From NCBI GenBank assembly GCA_003218945.1, contig QHPE01000154.1:1-34627 (forward strand): DNA of 34,627 bases. The letters are read 5' to 3'. The position numbers were made by a program, and so were the translations under genes. A model generated the notes under the pieces. It made no database searches. It was not told the origin of the DNA and saw nothing but the letters and a program-made list of their open reading frames with translations. The stretch is from Verrucomicrobiota bacterium. Its GTDB lineage: Bacteria > Verrucomicrobiota > Verrucomicrobiia > Chthoniobacterales > UBA10450. Every line of letters starts with the position of its first letter. The first letter of the stretch is position 1. Positions 32,039-34,627 of this stretch are shown one piece after another.

Positions 32039-33160
32039 ATGATGATTAGTAGGATTGTGCTGTGTTTCATTCCGTTAATGATCGCGCCAGCGATCCTCGC
32101 CGACAGTTGGTCCCCCATCACGATCGTGAATGCTCCCACCGCGCGCGCCGCGCACTCGGCGGTCTTCACTCGCATCGATGGGACCGATCAGATGATCGTT
32201 TGGGGCGGCCAGGACTCCCCTATGGTCCCCTTTGCCAACACTGGAGCGCGCTGGAAACGCTTGTCTGACGTGTGGACGGCGACGACCACGACCAACGCTC
32301 CGTCCGGACGCGAAGGCCACCCTGCGGTGTGGACAGGCCACGAGATGATTGTCTGGGGCGGAGATGATGGACTTAACTTTCTTAACACCGGCGGCCGCTA
32401 CGATCCAGTTGCCGATACCTGGCGACCGACCTCACTCACCGGCGCACCAGACGGGCGGTTTGGGCATTCCTTCATCTGGACCGGCGATCGGCTGATTGTT
32501 TGGGGCGGCGCGGTCGGCTTCGGCGGTGATGTGAACACGGGCGCGCTCTACGATCCCGTCACAGATACCTGGTCGGCGACAACAACTGTCGGCGCGCCGT
32601 CTGCCCGTGACGGTCAAGCCTCGATCTGGACCGGATCGCAGATGCTGGTCTGGGGTGGCATCAGCCTCGGTAACTACGTGAATGACGGCGCGCTTTACGA
32701 CCCACGCACTAATACTTGGACAGCTATCTCTACCACCAATGCGCCATCGCCGCGACTCTTCTTCGCTTCGGGTTGGGACGCCACGAACCTCTTCATCTGG
32801 GGCGGCATTAATTCGCGTTTCCAGCCACTATCGAATGGCAAGCTGTATAACACTCGCACCGGTATTTGGAAAACAGTCGCCAAAACTAATGCTCCTGCAC
32901 CGCGGTATGGCGCCACATGTGTCTGGTCGGGCAAAGAATTCATCGTCTGGGGTGGCTCAGACGCGGCCGGAAATCCGCTCGGCGCCGGAGCGAAGTACAA
33001 TCCTACCACTAACACCTGGACACCCATAACAAGCACCGACGCTCCTGCGCCGCGTTCGAGTCACACCGCGATCTGGGACGGCTCTCGCATGATCGTCTGG
33101 GGCGGCTCGGGTGAATGTTGCAACAATTGGTTCAACGACGGGTTTGCTTACACGCCATAA
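32039..33160 (+). CDS. Secreted Kelch-repeat beta-propeller protein
   Basis: 373 residues. Residues 1-21 are a clean signal peptide ending at ILA-D. The rest is seven Kelch units of about 50 residues, each with a [MLF][IL][VI]WGG strand, a Y/W-xP-x-x-D/NTW turn and a NAPxxRxxH/xxxW element; seven units would close one seven-bladed propeller. Such domains bind proteins or sugars; no catalytic residues of a galactose oxidase type are visible. It is transcribed alone, in the opposite direction to its flanks, between decayed gene copies. Function outside the cell is likely but unspecified. Confidence 0.85.
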   Translation: MMISRIVLCFIPLMIAPAILADSWSPITIVNAPTARAAHSAVFTRIDGTDQMIVWGGQDSPMVPFANTGARWKRLSDVWTATTTTNAPSGREGHPAVWTGHEMIVWGGDDGLNFLNTGGRYDPVADTWRPTSLTGAPDGRFGHSFIWTGDRLIVWGGAVGFGGDVNTGALYDPVTDTWSATTTVGAPSARDGQASIWTGSQMLVWGGISLGNYVNDGALYDPRTNTWTAISTTNAPSPRLFFASGWDATNLFIWGGINSRFQPLSNGKLYNTRTGIWKTVAKTNAPAPRYGATCVWSGKEFIVWGGSDAAGNPLGAGAKYNPTTNTWTPITSTDAPAPRSSHTAIWDGSRMIVWGGSGECCNNWFNDGFAYTP

Positions 33161-33301
33161 GAAGCTGGCACTGGAGCGAAACGCCGGACGCGCTCGACAA
33201 ACGCCTGAACGACGCTCGCTCCATCTCGCACCTTTCTGAGGGTTGATGATTGGTATCGGGTCGGTCCGAGCGGAAATGCCGTGGGTGTCACTTCTTATTT
33301 C

Positions 33302-33726
33302 TCAGCAATCACCAAACACATTCACTCTCGAGCGCCTGGCGTTTGGCGGCTGAAGAGCAGCTCGGCGACGTCGAAGCACCTCAATCAAGTCCCGGACTGC
33401 GTCTTGTCCTTGGGTGGCTAATACTTGGCAGGCGACAGAAGGATTTTCGTTCGCTCCTTTTTCCGCTTCTGAGTAGTTAGGACTTGTCTCAACCGCAAAC
33501 TCTGCCTCCTTCATGAGAGAAAAACTCCGAATGAAAGAATCGTATCGGTAAAGTGATGGGCGTCTCCCACACAACCGAATCCTTTGCCGGTGAAATTGGG
33601 TGCCGTATAGGAGTGGCTCGATATGGTTCGAACCTCCTCCACAAAAGGAAGTGCTGGCTGGCAAATTTCAAGCCGATCGTGCGATGCCAAGCGAAGGCTT
33701 AACGCTATCGGATGTTGGAATCGCTT
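33302..33726 (-). pseudogene. Truncated, frameshifted halogenase-like flavoprotein gene
   Basis: Minus-strand translation gives PFVEEVRTISSHSYTAPNFT and GKGFGCVGDAHHFTDTILSF, then after a one-base frame change near 33512 MKEAEFAVETSPNYSEAEKG and TQGQDAVRDLIEV, all collinear with residues of about 250-385 of the protein at 30377-31642 (EFVEEVRGISNYSY, GKGFLCVGDSHRF, MKEAEYAAAS, RGQDSVQELIDA). The FAD-binding and WxWxIP parts are missing. It begins immediately after the stop of the broken alpha/beta hydrolase. 33161-33301 holds nothing recognisable. Confidence 0.8.
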
Positions 33727-34627
33727 TCACTGGCTCTTCTTGAGATATTTGTCGAAAAACGCTTTAACAATCGGTAGCAATGTTGGGCTCCCCAAGCCCA
33801 CGCTGTGTCCTCGTGGAGTTATCTCCAGGGTTGTCTCCACACCAGCTGCCTTGAGCGCGGCGGCTAATAACTCGCCCTGACTGGCGGGTATCCCAAAGTC
33901 CTTCTCCCCATGGATGATGAGAAAAGGCGGATCATCTTTCGAAACGTAGGTAATTGGGCTCGCCGCGATTGCATTCGCTTTATTTTGCTCGGCCGGCCCG
34001 CCCAGTAACGCATCGATGTGAGATATGATTTTGGGCTTCGTCCCGGTCGACGGGTCCGATGCGTCGTGGTAGAGACGCAGAAGATCTGACGGCCCGGACG
34101 CATCGCACACGGCTTGCACGCGGCTCGAATAAGACATGTTATCTCCACTGCCCTCCAGCTCCTGTACTCCGCCAGAAGTGCCAAGCAAGATGTCCGCCTC
34201 CGGAATGTCCCGCCGCGCCGATTCGGTCGGCATCGAGATTGTACTTGGCCGCGTTAGCCCGAAGCCATCGCACAGCCGCCTTGCAGTCTTCGATCTGCGC
34301 GGGGAAAGGCGCCTCGCCAGAAAAACGCAATTCGTTGCTCGCCACGGCGTAACCGTCGCTTAAAAAACTGATAACCGGAATATGTTGCTCTTCTCGGCCG
34401 TGGCTCCAGCCTGGAGCATTGATCCAAAGTATAACAGGCGATGGGCCGGAGGCCTTCCTGGGACAATAGAGGTCAAGCGTAAGCTCTCTACCATTGATGC
34501 GTTTGTAAACCAAGTCCCGGTGAATTACTGCATCAGGGCGGTCTCTCGCCACGGCCGATTGCATCGTACTGCACAGGGCAACTGCAAGGATGATGATGGC
34601 TAACCGTGCGTTGCGGCCAAGCCTGAG
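33727..34627 (-). pseudogene. Frameshifted alpha/beta hydrolase gene, 5' end beyond the window
   Basis: The first frame (from the window end to about 34185) runs through a signal peptide (LAIIILAVALCST) with no ATG before position 34564, so the start lies outside; it then reads LVYKRINGRELTLDLYCP and the elbow GHSGGGHLA. The rest (about 34185-33727) is in another frame: [36 protein letters not shown] and [10 protein letters not shown]. Against the intact paralogue at 9198-10148 about eight bases are missing right after the GHLA codons. All catalytic residues survive as sequence but not in one frame. The oxyanion segment WINAPGWSHG is again atypical. Confidence 0.78.

Noticed and set aside
33661-33720. 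FQHPIALSLRLASH read as the C-terminal FWQHPYAFKLLAHH element moved in front of the internal part of the halogenase remnant
   Set aside because: An ungapped collinear alignment with the 30 residues before FVEEVR of the intact protein has the right length and explains the position more simply, so no rearrangement is claimed.

Overview
The window is bacterial DNA of moderately high GC with tightly packed, often ATGA-overlapping operons. An outer-membrane TolC-type protein, a lipid-linked oligosaccharide flippase and several secreted proteins point to a Gram-negative cell. Mixed family content (Kelch protein with repeated VWGG blades, an SGNH-like family I associate with planctomycetes and verrucomicrobia, many paralogues) suggests a soil Verrucomicrobiota- or Acidobacteriota-like organism; this is only an inference. 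No rRNA, tRNA, IS element or CRISPR array was found.

Layout. 1-7153 (+): export and assembly operon: TolC-type protein (cut by the window edge), Wzx-like flippase, membrane TPR protein, large GT39-like glycosyltransferase. 7156-10969 (-): two sulfotransferases, a secreted glycosidase-like protein and a secreted alpha/beta hydrolase. 11863-13362 (+): a flavin-dependent halogenase of the CndH/PltA type, which acts on carrier-bound substrates. 13481-20877 (-): alpha/beta hydrolase, nucleotidyltransferase-like protein, acyl carrier protein, PLP decarboxylase, AMP-forming ligase, a free-standing barrel like the C-terminal domain of PEP synthase/PPDK, and a methyltransferase. 20985-26829 (+): two thymidylate-kinase-like proteins around a dikinase-type phosphotransferase, then a frameshifted deiodinase/redoxin-like gene. 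26815-31642 (-): second halogenase-like flavoprotein, second carrier protein, twin beta-rich proteins, a helical dikinase domain, a separate phosphohistidine swivel domain and an SGNH-like hydrolase. 31643-34627: decayed copies of a kinase, a halogenase and an alpha/beta hydrolase, with a Kelch protein between them.

Possible joint function (inference). The ligase, carrier and decarboxylase resemble the cassette known from exosortase A/EPS loci and from BtrI/BtrJ/BtrK in butirosin synthesis: an amino acid is loaded on a carrier and decarboxylated there. Two carrier-type halogenases and a second carrier suggest that tethered acyl or aminoacyl groups are also oxidised or halogenated. Dikinase (PEP synthase / rifampin phosphotransferase) domains are scattered over four genes: ATP-grasp+His+helical, barrel alone, helical alone, His swivel alone. 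With the kinase-like and nucleotidyltransferase-like proteins this looks like an undescribed small-molecule or glycan-decoration pathway beside a (possibly sulfated) exopolysaccharide system.

The locus also shows strong gene birth and death: kinases (2 intact, 1 decayed), halogenases (2 + 1), alpha/beta hydrolases (1 + 1 frameshifted + 1 tail), a remnant of the TPR membrane gene, and a 91-bp leader shared by two unrelated genes.
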